DNA of 64,000 bases from NCBI GenBank assembly GCA_029204225.1, contig CM055100.1, positions 49,773,083 to 49,837,082 of the forward strand, given 5' to 3'. The DNA comes from Diphasiastrum complanatum (taxonomy: Eukaryota; Streptophyta; Lycopodiopsida; Lycopodiales; Lycopodiaceae). A program made the position numbers and the translations under genes. The notes under the pieces are model-generated. The model saw only the letters and a list, made by a program, of their open reading frames with translations, was not told the origin of the DNA and did no database searches. This document shows positions 45,060-57,599 of this stretch, piece by piece; within the stretch, counting starts at the first letter, position 1, and every line of letters begins with the position of its first letter.

Positions 45060-45660
45060 GTCTTATAACTATCTATCTGACCGTTATGGTTTGCAGTTTT
45101 GCTGGTTGTTTCTTTTTTGCTGCCTGGTTTTGGGCTAGCATTTTGATCTGATCTTGTTGCCCTCCCTGTTCTTTGTGTGTGGTTGTTGTTTTGTTTTGTG
45201 ACAGGTGTTCTATTGTGCCTCTTCCGGTGAGCTGTGTTTTTCAACACAGACCTGTCCCTGTTCTCCTTTGACCTGGGTGTGTTTTTCAACACAGCTTTTG
45301 GGGCTTGCTAGGTCTTTTCTATGGCCTATTTTTTTTCGCAAAAACGTGGTAAGTTGTCCCCACCCTACTCCTCAATTAGGTCGCCTCATTTTGCCATTAA
45401 GCATGACTTGAGAGAAGCTGCTCCTACATTCATCAATGCTCACAATCTTCCGCTCAATCCTTGAGGTCTTCTTCCCCTTCCGTCCCATGTCCTCTCCTCT
45501 CGCAGTTACGTAGAGGCTCTCAGAACCCTTCCTTGTTCTCAAGCTCCTCTCATGGACAAATGGGAGAGGTTGTAAAAAGTTAGCATCTCTGTTGAATCTC
45601 AGAAATCAATTGATGGTACCCTTTCCATCTCTTTTTTATCGGATCTAGAAGCCTTTTCTG
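45060..45660 (+). pseudogene. Possible LINE ORF1-type remnant
   Basis: A + strand frame from about 45317 reads MAYFFSQKRGKLSPPYSSIR, then HFAIKHDLREAAPTFINAHN and, with stops, SYVEALRTLPCSQAPLMDKW. This resembles the start of ORF1 of plant LINEs, but no zinc knuckle is visible and the call is weak. GTGTTTTTCAACACAG occurs twice (near 45233 and 45279). The segment meets the Copia fragment at about 45660. Confidence 0.35.
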
Positions 45661-47040
45661 CTTCTTTTGTGAATTCTGCATACAAGGTGTTGTTGCTTGC
45701 CATTGAGTTCATATCCCTCTGGCTGCGTCATGTAGATTTCCTCTTCGATGGTTCCATTGAGAAAAGGGGTCTGAACATCCATCTGATGAACTTCGAGATC
45801 TGTTGTAGCTGCAAAGGAGAGGAGTAGGTGGATCGAACCATGTTTGACGACTGGACTGAAGGTTTCTGAATAATCCAAATCTGGAATCTGGGAAAAGCCT
45901 TTGGCGACTAGCCTGGCCTTGTAATGATTTAGCCATCCTTCAGCGTCGTACTTCACCTTGAATATCCATTTGCATGGAATTGGGTTTCGGCCCTTTGGCA
46001 GCTCAATGAGCGTCCATGTTTGATTCTCCAATAGAGAATCAAATTCAGTGTCCATCGCTAATTTCCACTGGTCAGCATCAGGAGTAGACATCGCCTCAGA
46101 AACTGTGGTCGGTTCCTGCACAAAGTAGTAGGCCGGATCATCCATAAATCTGGATGGAGGCTGTCTGGACCTGTTTGACCTCCTGGGTTGAACTTCGTTC
46201 CTCTGATGTGGGTTGACTCGTTGAGATTCTGACTCATCTTCTGAGTTAGCGTCGAGATTCTGCAGTTAAATCTCTAGATTGGAATTGATTGGTTGCTCGA
46301 TCCGTGAGTCATAATTACCAGTAGCTTTTCCTTTTTTGATTGAGGAACTGGTCTTCCACGAAAATGACATCTCTACTGGTGAATGCCTTCTCGGTATCCA
46401 AATTGTAGGGCTTCTATGCCTTGTGATTCTGGGAATAGCCGATGAAAATCGTTTTCCTACTCTTGTCATCTAGCTTTCTTCTTAGATCCTCAGGGATCTG
46501 AGCGAAAGTGATGCATCCAAACACTCGAATATGTTTGAGTGATTGTTTTGATCCTGTCTACACCTCATAAGGTGTCTTGCCATTCAGGGCTTTGGTGATG
46601 GATCGATTCTGTAAGTAGGCAGCTGTAGTAACGCTTCTGTCCAGAACTTCTTTGGAAGAGAGGCATGGGCCAATATGCTCTTGGCACTTTTGATGAGTGT
46701 CCGGTTCTTTCGCTCAGCTACACCATTGGACTGAGGTGAGTAGCTGGTTGTGTATTGTTGAAGTATCCCGTTGGCCTTGCAGAAATCCTTGAATTCTTTG
46801 GAGATGTACTCTCCCCCTCCATCTGTGCGTAGAGCCTTGATCTTCCTCTAGGTCTGGTTTTCTGCAGATGCCTTGAACTGCTTGAAGAACTTGAATGCTT
46901 CGGATTTGTTCTTCATGTAGTAGGTTGCAATCCTTTGAGAGAAGTCGTCGATGAAAGTTAGGAAATAGAGAGCTCCCCCTATGGAAGCAATCTGCATTGG
47001 GCCACAAATACTGCATTTACCACTTCCAATCAGTAGAGCC
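45660..47040 (-). pseudogene. Copia pol fragment (integrase core to RT)
   Basis: On the - strand, integrase core sequence (47016-46700; frame-broken, with TDGGGEY-, EFKDFCK- and SNGVAERKN-like matches readable across frames) leads through the integrase C-terminus (46560-46400) to the RT start. The frame 46145-45645 reads EAMSTPDADQWKLAMDTEFD, NQTWTLIELP, WIFKVKYDAEGW, YKARLVAKGFSQ and HQMDVQTPFLNGTIEEEIYM before it is cut near 45660. The YVDD motif and RNase H are missing. It is a different family from elements A and C. At about 47097 it abuts the Gypsy LTR. Confidence 0.82.
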
Positions 47041-47097
47041 TGACTTTGTAGATCTCTTGGATCTAAACTTCTGATTTTTTGAATACAGAGCTTGAGG

Positions 47098-47355
47098 AGG
47101 TGTTAATCTAGGATTCAGTTTAATCACCTTGCTAGTTGGGTAAGCCTTAGTAAGGTTTTGTATTTTGTCATCTTAGTTAATTTCATTTCTATTTCGAGCA
47201 CTAGTTGGGGAAGCCTTAGTGCTTCATCATTGTTTTATTTTCGCACTCCGTCTAAAGCTTGGAAAAAAACTTAGAAAGTGGACGATCCTCTCTATACTAC
47301 ACCACATCGTGAGTAGATCTAGCCAAACATTGACAAACCAGATTTACTTCCAACA
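47098..47355 (+). repeat. 5' LTR of G2 (3' portion only)
   Basis: Matches 59557-59814 almost base for base (TGTTAATCTAGG to ACTTCCAACA). The first ~560 bp present in the 3' LTR are missing; a Copia fragment adjoins instead. Confidence 0.88.
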
Positions 47356-47370
47356 TTGGCGTCGTTGCCG
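47356..47370 (+). promoter_or_regulatory. Primer-binding site (tRNA-Asp type), G2
   Basis: TTGGCGTCGTTGCCG directly follows the LTR and differs by one base from the TGGCGCCGTTGCCG site complementary to the tRNA-Asp 3' end used by Athila and related elements. Confidence 0.8.
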
Positions 47371-47873
47371 CTTTTTAAGTATTTTTTTTTACCTGTGTAT
47401 TTTTTGCTTCCGTGTTGTATGTTTGCTTGTGTGCTTGTCTCTGTCTACCAACAAACAGCACGCGTCGTCTCTCCAGGTCCTACATGAGCTGCGGAGCAAC
47501 TTCTTCAACCGGGGGGAAAGAACAAAAGAGTCAACTTGGGCATTTTCTTCAAAAGAAGTGACCCAAGTGACCTTTTTCACAACCAAAAAGGTATATCAGA
47601 ATTCGCCAGCCTGTCTGCAGCCCTAACAGACCCTGATCTTTCATTTTATCACCTCCACGAATTCTGACCACAGTCATATTTTGAGAAAATAGCCTGATAT
47701 ACTATCAAAATCCCTTATTTCTCACCCAAATCTTTGTCCTAGAATTCGTCGGCTTCACAAAGGCTAAATCTCATCAAGATCAGTCCTCCAGCAGCTCCGC
47801 GAATTCTATCTCAGAGATTTTGCCCGTTCACATTTTTTTCCATATTCCCTATATGCCAGTCAAACCTCTCTGG
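47371..47873 (+). other. Leader and gag start of G2
   Basis: About 500 bp between the primer site and the inverted element C copy. The final part can be read as MPVKPLWDLI, possibly gag, but no full open frame is present. Gag resumes on the far side of the insertion near 54050. Confidence 0.5.
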
Positions 47874-50560
47874 GATCTCATCCTCCATGATACGAAGCTC
47901 CACCAATAGCCTTTTGAGTCACAAGACCTCCTTGCATGTTGATGTCAAGGCCTTGTACTTTGATTCTGTGGAAGATAAGGAGATGGTATCTTGCTTTTTG
48001 GAAAGCCATGATACTACTCCATCACATAGAAAAGTGGCAAAGTCACTTGTTGATTTCCTATCCATCTTGTCACCTGTAAAATCCGAGTTACTATAGGCTC
48101 TTATGCCAAGATTAGTCCCTCTATACAAAATGCCAAAACTCTTAGTAGATGAAATGTACCCAATAACTCTTTTGGCCATCTTCCAATGTGAAACTAGAGG
48201 ACTTTGCATGAATTGGCTTAACTTTCCAACACTATAACTAAGATCAAGTCTAGTTATAGTTAAATAATAACATGTTGCTCCATTGGTGTCTCAATGCATT
48301 TACAATTCTTCATTCCAAATCTATCTAGGATGGATGTAGCATACTTAGATTGACAAATGAAGCTAAAATCACATCCTCTTGTAACTTCTATTCCTAGAAT
48401 GAAGCTTAATAGGTCGAGATCAACCATCTTAAACTCTTTTGCCAAAGCAATTTTTACATCTCTAATTCCATCTAGATCATTACCACTCAAAATGATGTCA
48501 TCTACATACAAAACAAGAATGATGATCTTTCCATCATGAAACCTTATATACAATGATGGATCATTGGTACTCTAGGTGCTTGCTTGAGCACATAAAGGCT
48601 CTTCTTCAAGAAACACGCCTTTCCTTCATGCTTTGCCTTGATGAAGCCCTCGAGTTGCCTCATGTAGATCTCCTCCTCCAAATAACCATTGAGAAAAGCA
48701 TTTGTGAAATCAAGTTGGAATAGCTCCCAATTGAAGGTTGTAGCAAGACCAATGATCAACGTAATAGTAACAAGCTTAGCCATAGGAGCAAAAGTCTCAT
48801 CATAATCAATGCATTTGGTTTGTAAAAACCCTTTTGCTACAAGCCTAGCTTTATGCTTACTTATTGATGCATCTTGATTATACTTCATATCATCCATCCA
48901 ACTCTTAGATTTACAAGCATATTCAGAGCATGTTGGCTCATCTAACATTGAAGTTAGAAAGGTGTAAGATGTGAAAGATGACGAGCCTTCCCTTTGATCA
49001 CCTTGACCATCATAGGTGAGCCTCATTGGCTCGGCCCTTGTCCTTGTGGATCTTCTTGGAGTTCTTGCATCTTGAGATGGATCCTCAAGTTCTACTTCAC
49101 TTGGAAGCTCCTCCTCCATCCTAGCATGACCCTTGGCATCAAGATGATTAGTAGCATTATCATCCAAATCACAAGCATGTCCTTCATAAAAAACATCCCT
49201 ACTCACTAACACCTTGCTAATGATGGGATTGAAAACTCTATAACCTTTGCTATTCTCACCATATCCCACAAAGATGCCTTTGATGGAGGTTGCATCATCC
49301 TTCTTCATTGTATCCAAGGATTGGTGTACATAGCAAGTGGATTCAAAAACTTTGAGATCCTTGAGATTGGGCTTCTCTCCAAATAGAGCTTTAGATGGTG
49401 TGATTCTTCCAATGGCTTGGTTAGGCAATCTATTGCACAAATAATTAGCACAAGTTATTGCCTCACCCCAAAATGGTTTGGGTAGAGAAGCATCTAGCCT
49501 TAAGGCCTTAGCACACTCACAAAGAGATCTATTTCTCCTCTCACTCACTCCATTTTGTTGAGGGGTGTATGGACATGACAACTCCCTCTTTATGCCATTA
49601 GAATTACAAAAGTCAATCAACTAATTGGAGATATATTCACCTCCATTATCACTTCTTAATACCTTGATCTTGGTACTAACTTGTTGATTTTCTACCAAAG
49701 TCTTGAACTTTACAAAAGAATCAAACACCATAGATTTGCTAGACAAGAGGTACATCCAACAACATCTAGAATAGTCATCAATGAAGATTACATAGTACTT
49801 GACACCACCATTAGAATCATGTTAAAAGCTATGAACATCTGAATGGATGAGTTCAAGAGGAGTGCTTGATTTAGGTGTAGATCTTGAGAAGGGTAGTTTG
49901 TGAGCCTTTGAGAGGCTACATGCTTCATATATCTTCCCACACTTTGACAAATGCTTGGGGAGGCCGAGTGCAAGCTCCTTTGCAACCATAGATTCCATGG
50001 CTTTGTAGTTGGGGTGGCCCAACCTTTTGTGCCACAGTTCCACCTTTGATAGCTCCACCTTTGCCAAGTTAACACTCTCCACTTCAATATTAGCATCAAG
50101 CTTAAACAATCCACCCTGCTTAAAGCCTTTGGCTATAAATTCATCATTTCTAAGGATGGAACAAACTCCATGCTTAAATTGAACATCAAGGCCATTATCC
50201 ATTAATTGGCCAACACTAAGCAGATTCTTGGTTAACTTAGGAACACAAAGAACATTCTCAAGACTCATCCTTTTGGATGATCCAACATACAATGGAATGG
50301 TTCCTATTCCACTGATCTTACATCCTTGACTACTTGCTGTATAGATAGATCTATGTACATCATTGTAAGAAAGTAAAGTGGAGAAAATCTCCTTTTGATA
50401 TGTCATGTGGAAGCTAGCCCCACTATCAATCCACCAAGAATCATTGGTGTTGCTCTTGGATGATGGGTGTTTGTTGGAAACGGGAGTCTCTCGAACGATT
50501 CGCGAAACTGTTCTGATTACGAATGATTTCTGCTCAAGAAGAATTCGCAAAAAGATCAAT
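47874..50560 (-). pseudogene. Copia protease, integrase, RT and part of RNase H (inverted copy of element C)
   Basis: Protease and early integrase are at 50559-49822 (WWIDSGASFHMT, WHKRLGHPN), the integrase core to RT at 49620-48544, RT with YVDD at 48553-48260, and broken RNase H at 48209-47900. The 245-residue and 97-residue frames are identical to those of the + copy, and the 358-residue frame differs at one position (Val for Gly in YGLKQAP). The two internal stops are shared. RNase H here keeps about 18 bp (VSWLSKKQ region near 48000) that the + copy has lost, so this arm is not simply a derivative of the present + copy. Confidence 0.9.
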
Positions 50561-51536
50561 CAAGCTCTATAACAAAACGAGAAGAATTCGCGAAAAAAAT
50601 CAATCAAGCTCTGTAACAAAATGAAACAAAACTAGACGAAACGAAGCGAAGCGAAACAAAACTTGAATGAGATATGAAATCAATTTATGCTGAAAGCCAA
50701 GTGATCGCGAAGCGGAACGAAATGAAACATGAAGCGAAAACATTCGCGAACAAAATCAATTCGTGTGGAATTCAGATATGATTCCTGGTCACTGCCGGCT
50801 ATATCATTCCTACAATCCTCCAGAATGTAGACAGACACGGCTGATCTATGTTATAGATTAATATAGCATTCAACAAAATTAAACCAGTGTGCGGAATTGA
50901 ATAAACAAGTAAATGAGATACACGAATAATAGTAGACAAATATTGATTCGAGATCATACAATCATTCAGAATAATATGCGCATAACAGCTACAAGATTAT
51001 CTATTGATCTTTTGATTTCAAGCATTGTGTGACAGATCCACACAGTGCATTGGCGTGAGAGAAATACAATTCTCCCACGAGTAGTGTCTCGCTTACTAGC
51101 GGACTTTTGGATCTGCTGATCCTTTTACAAAATTGTCTCGCTCATAGGCGAACATGTATTAGGTGTATTTTTGTCTTACTATTTTATGCATCAAGCAGAA
51201 TGTATATAGTTCGCGAACTTTTTTGTGTCGCATAGAGTAACTCCCTGATCAGAAAGATTAAACATCTATAGCTAATCATGGATTACAAGAGTGGTGGATT
51301 AGCCACGTCCTAAAGCACTTCTGCTGATGTCACGATATCAAATCAAATATTTTCATCCCATGGTACTTGGTTGATCTTCTTGGTCCTTTGTGGATCACGA
51401 ATGATATTGTGTCACAAAACAATTTCGTGTCGTGTGTCGCAAAATTGTTCGCGAACATTTTTGTTTCATATGTCTTCTGTGTCAAAATTAGGGTGGAAAG
51501 CTAGCAAAGCTTTGGCAATTGAAACATTTTGTTTCT

Positions 51537-52133
51537 TCATCTTCTTCTTGCATTGGTGTGCATCATCCTACACTCTTCAGCCACATATACACTATGAAGC
51601 TTTTCTATAGTGGGCAAAGTGTCTTGGATTACAAAGCTTTGGACCAAATTTGAAAAGCCACTCCCTAGACCATTAAGGACAATTTGAACAAGCTCTCCAT
51701 CTTGAATCTTCTCTCCAATGGAAGCTAACTCCCTATTTAGAGACTTGATTTTGAGCACATAATCGTGTGCACTCTCATCACTCCTCTTCATGCTTTGCAG
51801 AATCTAATTCCTAGGCATGAGAACCCTCGAAGTGTTACTAGATTCATAGATTGATTTTAAAGACTCCCAAGCCTCTTTAGCACTTTTACATGATGATACT
51901 TCCCTTAAAGGATCATCGACCACATTCATTTTCACACAATGAAGTGCTAGCCTAGATCTCTTTTTGTATCTCACTAATTCATGTGCACCTAGAGGTTCAT
52001 TTTCATCTTCAATCAGAAACTCATAAAGGTCTTGGAGCACCATGAGTGACTCCGTCCTAACCTTCCAAATTGCATAATAAATAGAATTTAACCTCTCACT
52101 AGCTTCTAGAAGGTATGCTCCAATAGATCTCAT
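51537..52133 (-). pseudogene. Copia gag (inverted copy of element C)
   Basis: ATG at 52133-52131 opens MRSIGAYLLEASERLNSIYY. A stop near 51806 splits the frame, which continues as ILQSMKRSDESAHDYVLKIK and GELVQIVLNGLGSGF to about 51540. Compared with the + copy there are several amino-acid changes within 160 residues, more than in the whole of pol. Confidence 0.87.
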
Positions 52134-52738
52134 CTTACAACCAAGAGATAGATTTGTTTGAACTTGAAACTCCCAAAGGTTTCTAACTTGCTGTGTTTCA
52201 CTCAAATTTGATTTCTAATCCAACAAATGGACTTGTAATCACAGTTCTATCACTCCCTCACAAAGCTGGAATGAAGATGAAGATGATGTGAAAACTACTC
52301 TCAAGGGAATCTTGCCAATCTTGGCTATTTTTGGACAAAAAAATGACTTAACCTCTTTCTTCCTTCTTGGTGTACTTTCAAGACCTGTATATGACCTTAA
52401 TAGGACTTGAACTCAGCCTAGATCTACTAGATTCCATGAAACAAATTCAAATCTAATCATTGGCAAATGATCTTGGTAGATTATCCTAGGACTTCCACCT
52501 AAAATAACACCAAAACCTCTCAAATTGAATTTTTGGTAACCTATGAAAATGGTGCAATAAATGCAGGTTCAAAAATTTCCACACGTGGGAACAATACGGA
52601 TTTTGATCCCTTTCAACTTAGAGATCAAATCCCTTCACCAAAATTTGGCTTCTAGCTCGCCCTCACAAGACTAGTTTTTAGCACACAAAATTGCTAAAAA
52701 TGGATTTGAATGGGTCTATGATCAAAGCTCTTGTACTT

Positions 52739-52751
52739 GGCTCTGATACCA
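52739..52751 (-). promoter_or_regulatory. Primer-binding site (inverted copy of element C)
   Basis: On the - strand TGGTATCAGAGCC, adjacent to the LTR at 52754. Confidence 0.87.
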
Positions 52752-52753
52752 TG

Positions 52754-53437
52754 TGAAAGTACAATATTTTGGGGACCAAAAATGGATCTTAAATGATCCA
52801 CAAGAGTTATTATGTGTTTGCTTACCAATCTATCAAAAAACTAGTTACCAAAAACTTGATCTAGATTGGCAGTTTCACAAACAACAAGCAGTGATAATGA
52901 AAATACAGATCATAGACATAAATCCGAGTTGGCACGTGTGTATTACAGGCTGTAGTACGGCCTGCAAGCTATGTTTGAAGTCTTCAAAGTATTGGTTTCA
53001 TTTGGATCATCCAAAATCAATGTGCATGAGAGTAGAAACTCGAGTTGCCAATGTGCTCCAAAAATAATCTATCTTCTCACTGTGGAGAGATGGAATACAT
53101 AGCAAAACTCACTTCCTTTGCTAAGTTAGGTGAAAATCCAGCATGTAACAAGGAAGTAGACTCAACTTTCTTGCCCTAAAATAAAACCCTAGCCTGGATC
53201 CTAGAGTCATGCTTGGTAGGTGCATGGTTGGTAAAAATCTCAACACAAATCAAGGTCTAGATCCTATAAAGTAGGAATCTCTACCAAATTGACACAACCA
53301 CTCCTCTTGACTCGAGCTAACCTAAATTAAATCTAGATTGCCATGTGGCACTTTGGCCATATTCTAGAAACCAAATTATAGACAAAATGTACAATATTCT
53401 ACATGGTTAGATTTGCCAATGTTGGCAATTTTTCACA
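52754..53437 (-). repeat. 5' LTR of the inverted element C copy
   Basis: 684 bp, the same length as 29701-30384; only about two differences were noticed over 560 bp compared by eye. Confidence 0.92.
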
Positions 53438-54049
53438 GAACTTTTATTAAATGGAGGTTACCGGAAAAAAAGAATTTGGGCTTTCAAGTACGGTTTTGTT
53501 TTGAAATATTTTTGTGTTTTTGTTTCATTTGGCGCACCATTAATTGTGATTTGTTTTAATAAATGTTATTCTCATTTTGCGGATAAGTATTAGTTACACG
53601 TCAAAAACTGAAAGACAATAACATGATTGTAAAATCTTCAGTGCAGTACTAATAGCTAAGTCAATGATGAGTCTACTAAGCAATGAACGATATTTACTAA
53701 TCGAGGCTATCTTATTAGTGAAGACAGTAAGATTATTGACTGAAAATTGATTCAAGGAGCATGTGATTATTTTGGTATTAGCAGGGATGCGTATGCCACA
53801 ATGTTTAAAATTATAAAAAACGCATTTGAAAAAGTACACCTAACAAAATTTTTGATTCCTTGACCATTTCCAATCAAATTAGAGAGGGATGTGTTAAACA
53901 TGGGTATGAAAAATATCATTGATATTCCTTACGATATCAATGAAACTTATAACTCAAAAGCTAGCACTTTGTCATATGATTGTAATTGTAACAACATATT
54001 TGTAGATTGGAATCGTTAATCGTGGTTTATCGTAAAATTTTATAAGATC

Positions 54050-55262
54050 ACCCGATGCTATCCGTGAGGAAGACGAAGGTTCCGATGATGACTTTGACCA
54101 TCGTGAAAAAAAATCTAAAGACCCAGACCGTCCTAATCACCCGAAGTCTGATAATATTGCTCAGTCTTCTGAACTTCTACATCAAATGGAAACCTAGCAA
54201 AAAGCTCAAAAATCTCATATGGATAAACTTACTGCCGATTTCCAAACCGCCATGAAACAGATTGCTGAGAAATCTTTTCCAGCAAGGAAAAATGTCTGGT
54301 GTCCAATCTGCTCATAGCATCACACTGCTAATGAATGCCCTCAATTGCAAAATCATTTCCCAGCAGCCACCAGACCCACCATCTATCGAGATTACCGCCC
54401 TTACCCACTACAACAACCTGTGCCACGACCAGAGGTTTACCAACCACGACCACCTGCACCAAATCAATACCCATCCCCACGTCAACAGTTTGTTGTTAAC
54501 CAACCTGACCCACAAAATGCTATCCATTATCTTGATCTGAATACCATCGATCCGGCCACCTACTATGTGGAAGACAATACTCAACCACAGTACTCTACTG
54601 AAACAATTGTTTATTATACCTATGATTCTAATGCTCAACCAGTGGATCCCAATGCCCAAGCTTACAATCCAAACCAAGCTGTCTTTGCCACACATCAACT
54701 ACCCGCAATACGAGGATGCTTTATCTGTGCAGGTAAACATCCTAGTATTCGTTGCCCAGATAAACTCTGCTTTCATCCAGCTTGTGAAAACTGTGGTATT
54801 GAACATCACGCAAAGGACTGCCCATCCCGATCTAAGCCAACCGATCCTGTCTGTTTAGTGCAAGTAGAAACCTTACCAATCGAAACACATCCTGCTTGGG
54901 TCTTGACTCGGGCACAAACCCAACGCCAAACCCCTACACTTTCACCCAACAAAACTCAACCGAAGGCTATTCCTCCAAGTGATGCTTCAACTCCGATAGT
55001 TTACCCTCACCCATCTGAAGAAATTTGGCTGCATCATGAGTATCGCCAGCAAATCTGCAATGCTGACCAACAATCTTCCTCTTCCCATAAAGACCCTAAA
55101 GCAACACCCTTGAAGGTACCGAAGTTTGGAGAGATTTACTACAAGCCAATGTCGCTCTTCCCTTCCATGTACTCTGGAAGCATGCTGGCCAATGGAAACA
55201 ACAGATCCAATCCAATACCACCACCACTATTGACGAGTTGCCTGAAATGCCCTTATATCTAA
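54050..55262 (+). pseudogene. Gypsy gag with zinc clusters (element G2)
   Basis: After an acidic stretch (EEDEGSDDDFDHREKKSKD, near 54070) and helical sequence come three Cys/His clusters: C-x2-C near 54300 (split by an in-frame TAG), CFICAGKHPSIRC near 54717-54755 and CENCGIEHHAKDC near 54783-54821. Between them lies a Pro/Gln/Tyr-rich linker (about 54360-54700). The 54345-55262 frame is open for 305 codons. Multiple zinc clusters in a long gag occur in Tat-type elements. It starts abruptly where the element C copy ends. Confidence 0.75.
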
Positions 55263-56460
55263 CCAATCCACTCAGCGAACGAGGCAACATCAAAATCCCA
55301 GCTACTCATCATCAATCTCGTGAGGTTTTAGCAGTACTCGATGGAGGTTCCGGGGTTAATATCATTTCCACATCCCGCCAAACCTACTTGTCAGCTTTGG
55401 ATGGCTGATCAAAGTGTGGTCTGACCTACCGGTTTCCTTCCACACGTGCTGATCAAACTAGGAGGTCTCAAGTTTTCTGTTGATCTTGTAGTACTTGATA
55501 TTTCTAATAATTCCTATTCTTATGAATTACTACTTGGTCGTCTGTGGCTCACCAATGCACGAGTCGTTCATGACTGGAGCAAAGGCCGAGTCACTTTTGG
55601 AAATTGTGACAGTTCTGTCACCATTGACTCAACTGGTAAACTCAAACCTACATGCATCCATGACGAGGGATCCTCAACCACCAACTCAGTATTTGAGCCA
55701 TACCAGTCCAGCCACGAAAAAGTCATTATGTTAAATCTACTGATATCATAAACTGGAGTAACAGTCTAGCTACCATTGATTGTGTGGATGCCGATTACTG
55801 TGCCCAACATCAGGATAATTGTACCTCTCCACTCCCGATTGATGACGACCAATTACCTGATCTGGATACAGCTATCATCAATATCAATTTTATTGATATT
55901 CTTCCACACCATGATGAACTACTAAATGTTGCATGGCTACCTACTAATGAATCAGACAATTTATTCATTGATGACGAGAACGTCTTACGAATTCAGAATC
56001 GTCCAGAAGATAAGGACATTTCTGATATTCAGATCCTCAACTATATGGAAGCACCCACCTAGGACCTATCCGCAACATGCTTCCAAGGTGGAACTAGTTG
56101 CTAAGGTTGCAATTGAAAAACCTAAGACAAAATTCTACCATCCCAAATGCCCACACTATCCATGGGATCTTTGTGAGGAGGAGACTATCTTTCAAATTGA
56201 TGACGAGATCCTCCATGACATACCAACTGTCCCTCATCCACACACATCTCCACCACCGAAACCTCAACCATGTGGTCATACTATAAAAGAGAAAATGAAA
56301 AAACCACTTCAAATTCAACCGCTAGGTGACCTCACCATTGTTCGGAAAGTTCCTGAGATTGCCTCTAGTCCTACACTAGCCCCCGAGAAATTCCAAGCAC
56401 CATCTCAGCAAGAGAAAGGCAAGGCTCCCCTCGAATCTCCAGCCCATGATGTTCTTGCAT
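55263..56460 (+). pseudogene. Gypsy protease region and linker (element G2)
   Basis: VLDGGSGVNIIS near 55333-55368 is the aspartic-protease motif (D-S/T-G expected; here D-G-G-S-G, so spacing or identity is altered). A frameshift near 55405 follows, then LLGRLWLTNARVVHDWSKGR at about 55525-55590, typical of the end of the retropepsin domain in this lineage. 55784-56460 encodes an acidic and then Pro-rich linker (frames 55784-56062 and 55926-56462) with no further motif. Confidence 0.7.
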
Positions 56461-56639
56461 AGTTTAAGGACTATACGATCAAGGATGTCACAATCCAATT
56501 ACCCCAAGCTCAACGTGAGCCAACTGGTAATTCACCCTACGAAGACCCTGCACAAACCATAACCCTTTCCCTGAGTGAGCCAAATGGAATCAACGAACAT
56601 CTTGTCCACGTCGGAGCTCATCTCAATCGCGAACAACGC

Positions 56640-57590
56640 AGATGGCTTGAAAAGATCTTGCAAAAATATCGACATGTCTTTGCCTGGACCTATAAAGACA
56701 TGAAAGGCGTCTCACCCCAAGTAGTTGTGCATCGTATCTCACTTAAACCGGGTGCAAGACCCATTGTGAGTCGTCCATACAGATGCAATCCCATCTATAA
56801 GGCCAAGATCAAAGAAGAATTACAACGCCTCTTAGATGCGGGAGTTATCTATGAAATTGAGCATACTGAGTGGATCTCCTCAATTGTCATCGTCCCCAAG
56901 AAAAATGGAAAACTTTGCATCTGTGTCAATTTTAAGAAACTTAATGCCGTCACTGAATGTGATCATTTTCCATTACCTTTTGGAGAATCCATCTTAGAAA
57001 ATCTAGCAGGAGATGAGGCTTACTCCTTCTTAGATGGCTTTAGCAGATACAATATGACCCAAATCGCTGAAGAAGATCAAAACAAAACCGCGTTTGCCAC
57101 AGAATTGGGAACCTTCTGCTGGAAAGTCATGCCTTGTGACACCTTTGTGAGTTTCAAGTCAAACCAATCTATTTCTTGTGTGTAGAATTTGTGCCCTTTG
57201 GTCTCTGCAATGCTCCTAGCACCTTCCAACGTGTTATGCAAGCGACCTTTTCTCACCAGATGGGTGATACCTTAGAAGTTTACTTGGACAATTTAGAAGC
57301 ACATTCCGAAGAAATACGCCATCTGTCTATGCTCGAACAAATTTTTATCCAATGTCAACGCTTCGACATCTCTCTTAATCTGAAAAATGCCAGATTTGGG
57401 TAACCCATGGTATTGTGTTAGGACATATTATCTCATGAAATGGCATTGCCACTGACCCTGAAAAGGTCCTTATCATTCAAAATCTACCGAAAAAGCGTAT
57501 GATACGTGAAGTTTACTCCTTCCTTGGTCACGCCAACTACTATCGGTGCTTTATTTTTTATTTCGCTAACAAAGCACACTTAATCTAGCA
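56640..57590 (+). pseudogene. Gypsy reverse transcriptase (element G2)
   Basis: HVFAWTYKDMKGVSPQVVVH (near 56675) opens the domain. EELQRLLDAGVIYEIEHTEW, VIVPKKNGKLCICVNFKKLN and DGFSRYNMTQIAEEDQNKTA lead to KVMP. There about 56 foreign bases (57133-57188) break the frame before PFGLCNAPSTFQRVM. The catalytic motif reads YLDN (codons 57281-57292), with the last Asp lost. The frame then breaks near 57403, and translation continues brokenly to the FLGHANYYRCF segment (near 57530). RNase H and integrase are missing after about 57590. Confidence 0.85.
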
Positions 57591-57599
57591 CGTTCCGCT

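Larger units (their letters stand above)
47874..54049 (-). repeat. Large inverted duplication, arm 2
   Basis: Reverse complement of 29088-35249. It holds 5' flank (54049-53438), LTR, leader, gag and pol of element C, ending inside RNase H; the 3' LTR is absent. Both ends lie inside the Gypsy element G2. Confidence 0.9.

Noticed and set aside
54055-54255. Separate small gene at the right edge of the inverted repeat
   Set aside because: The other frame (EEDEGSDDDFDH) continues into the Gypsy gag; this is its start after the insertion.
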